A stretch of DNA of 33,463 nucleotides from CAYJNO01 sp044432885. GTDB taxonomy: Bacteria > Bacillota_I > Bacilli_A > Erysipelotrichales > Erysipelotrichaceae. The notes under the pieces were generated by a model, which ran no database searches, was not told the DNA's origin, and saw only the letters and a program-made list of their open reading frames with translations. The translations under genes were made by a program, and so were the position numbers. The stretch spans positions 1 to 33,463 of the forward strand of contig JAWXUG010000004.1 in NCBI GenBank assembly GCA_044432885.1, written 5' to 3'. Below are positions 33,327 to 33,463 of the stretch, one piece after another (positions within the stretch are counted from its first letter, which is position 1; each line of letters starts with the position of its first letter).

Positions 33327-33463
33327 TAATGATGAACCTTCATTGTAACCTGTTATATCTCGTGTATGGTACGGACTCCTGAATATTTCGATTAATGATG
33401 AACAAATTATGCCTTATTATAATCAATTATATGGGTACGGACTCCTGAATATTTCGATTAATG
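33302..33463. CRISPR. Start of a CRISPR array: 36-bp repeats, 30-bp spacers (continues past the window)
   Basis: Repeats at 33302-33337, 33368-33403 and 33434-33463 (the last cut after 30 of 36 bases). The repeats are identical, opening GGTACGGACTCCTGAAT and closing CGATTAATGATGAAC. Two spacers at 33338-33367 and 33404-33433, each exactly 30 bp, AT-rich and unlike each other; I see no match for either elsewhere in this window. Length values fit type II. The transcription direction is not settled: the plus strand has no evident promoter in the 48 bp after cas2, and the minus-strand repeat begins GTTCATCATTAATCG, so transcription toward cas2 is possible, as in some II-C loci. Confidence 0.97.

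Overview
The window reads as chromosomal DNA of a low-GC Gram-positive bacterium. Strong AGGAGG-type ribosome binding sites, TTGACA/TATAAT promoters, U-tract hairpin terminators, long-form HPF, the cdaA-cdaR-glmM operon, PTS Enzyme I and a lipobox lipoprotein all point to Bacillota. The DUF2779 protein, the Alg14/Alg13-like pair and the overall flavour suggest the Erysipelotrichia or a close relative; that placement is inference, because no rRNA or tRNA is present.

Left part (1-9012): the C-terminal end of a DUF2779 nuclease-like protein; ribosome hibernation factor hpf; an AAA/DUF4143 ATPase on the minus strand with four direct repeats upstream; a 557-bp gene-poor gap; a two-gene operon for an acyl-CoA dehydratase activase-type iron-sulfur system (split into 973 and 420 residues, the second starting at TTG); then a second, diverged AAA/DUF4143 ATPase with its own consensus promoter.

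Middle (9013-27096): mostly housekeeping genes in short operons separated by clear terminators. These are a membrane protein, a small HTH-like protein, ptsI, an Alg14/Alg13-type glycosyltransferase pair followed by a HAD phosphatase, a ferritin-like protein, a nucleotidyltransferase, a TraB-family membrane protein, cdaA-cdaR-glmM (c-di-AMP synthesis and cell-wall amino sugar), an OmpR/CssS-like two-component system, a DUF1566 lipoprotein, a tyrosine phosphatase-proC pair, a small acidic protein and a TspO-like membrane protein. CdaA carries an unusual charged C-terminal tail of about 200 residues.

Right end (27216-33463): a compact type II-C-like CRISPR-Cas locus. A WYL-domain regulator abuts cas9 with no gap, cas9 overlaps cas1, cas1 overlaps cas2, and 48 bp after cas2 a 36-bp repeat/30-bp spacer array begins and runs off the window. 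Three things stand out: the WYL regulator built into the cas operon; a 1277-residue Cas9 that is Neisseria-like in its motifs but carries an extra block of about 130 residues between the HNH linker and RuvC-III; and an inverted, interrupted partial copy of the repeat (anti-repeat-like) between cas2 and the first repeat. No csn2 or cas4 is present, and no convincing complete tracrRNA is visible, so the tracrRNA probably lies beyond the right edge.
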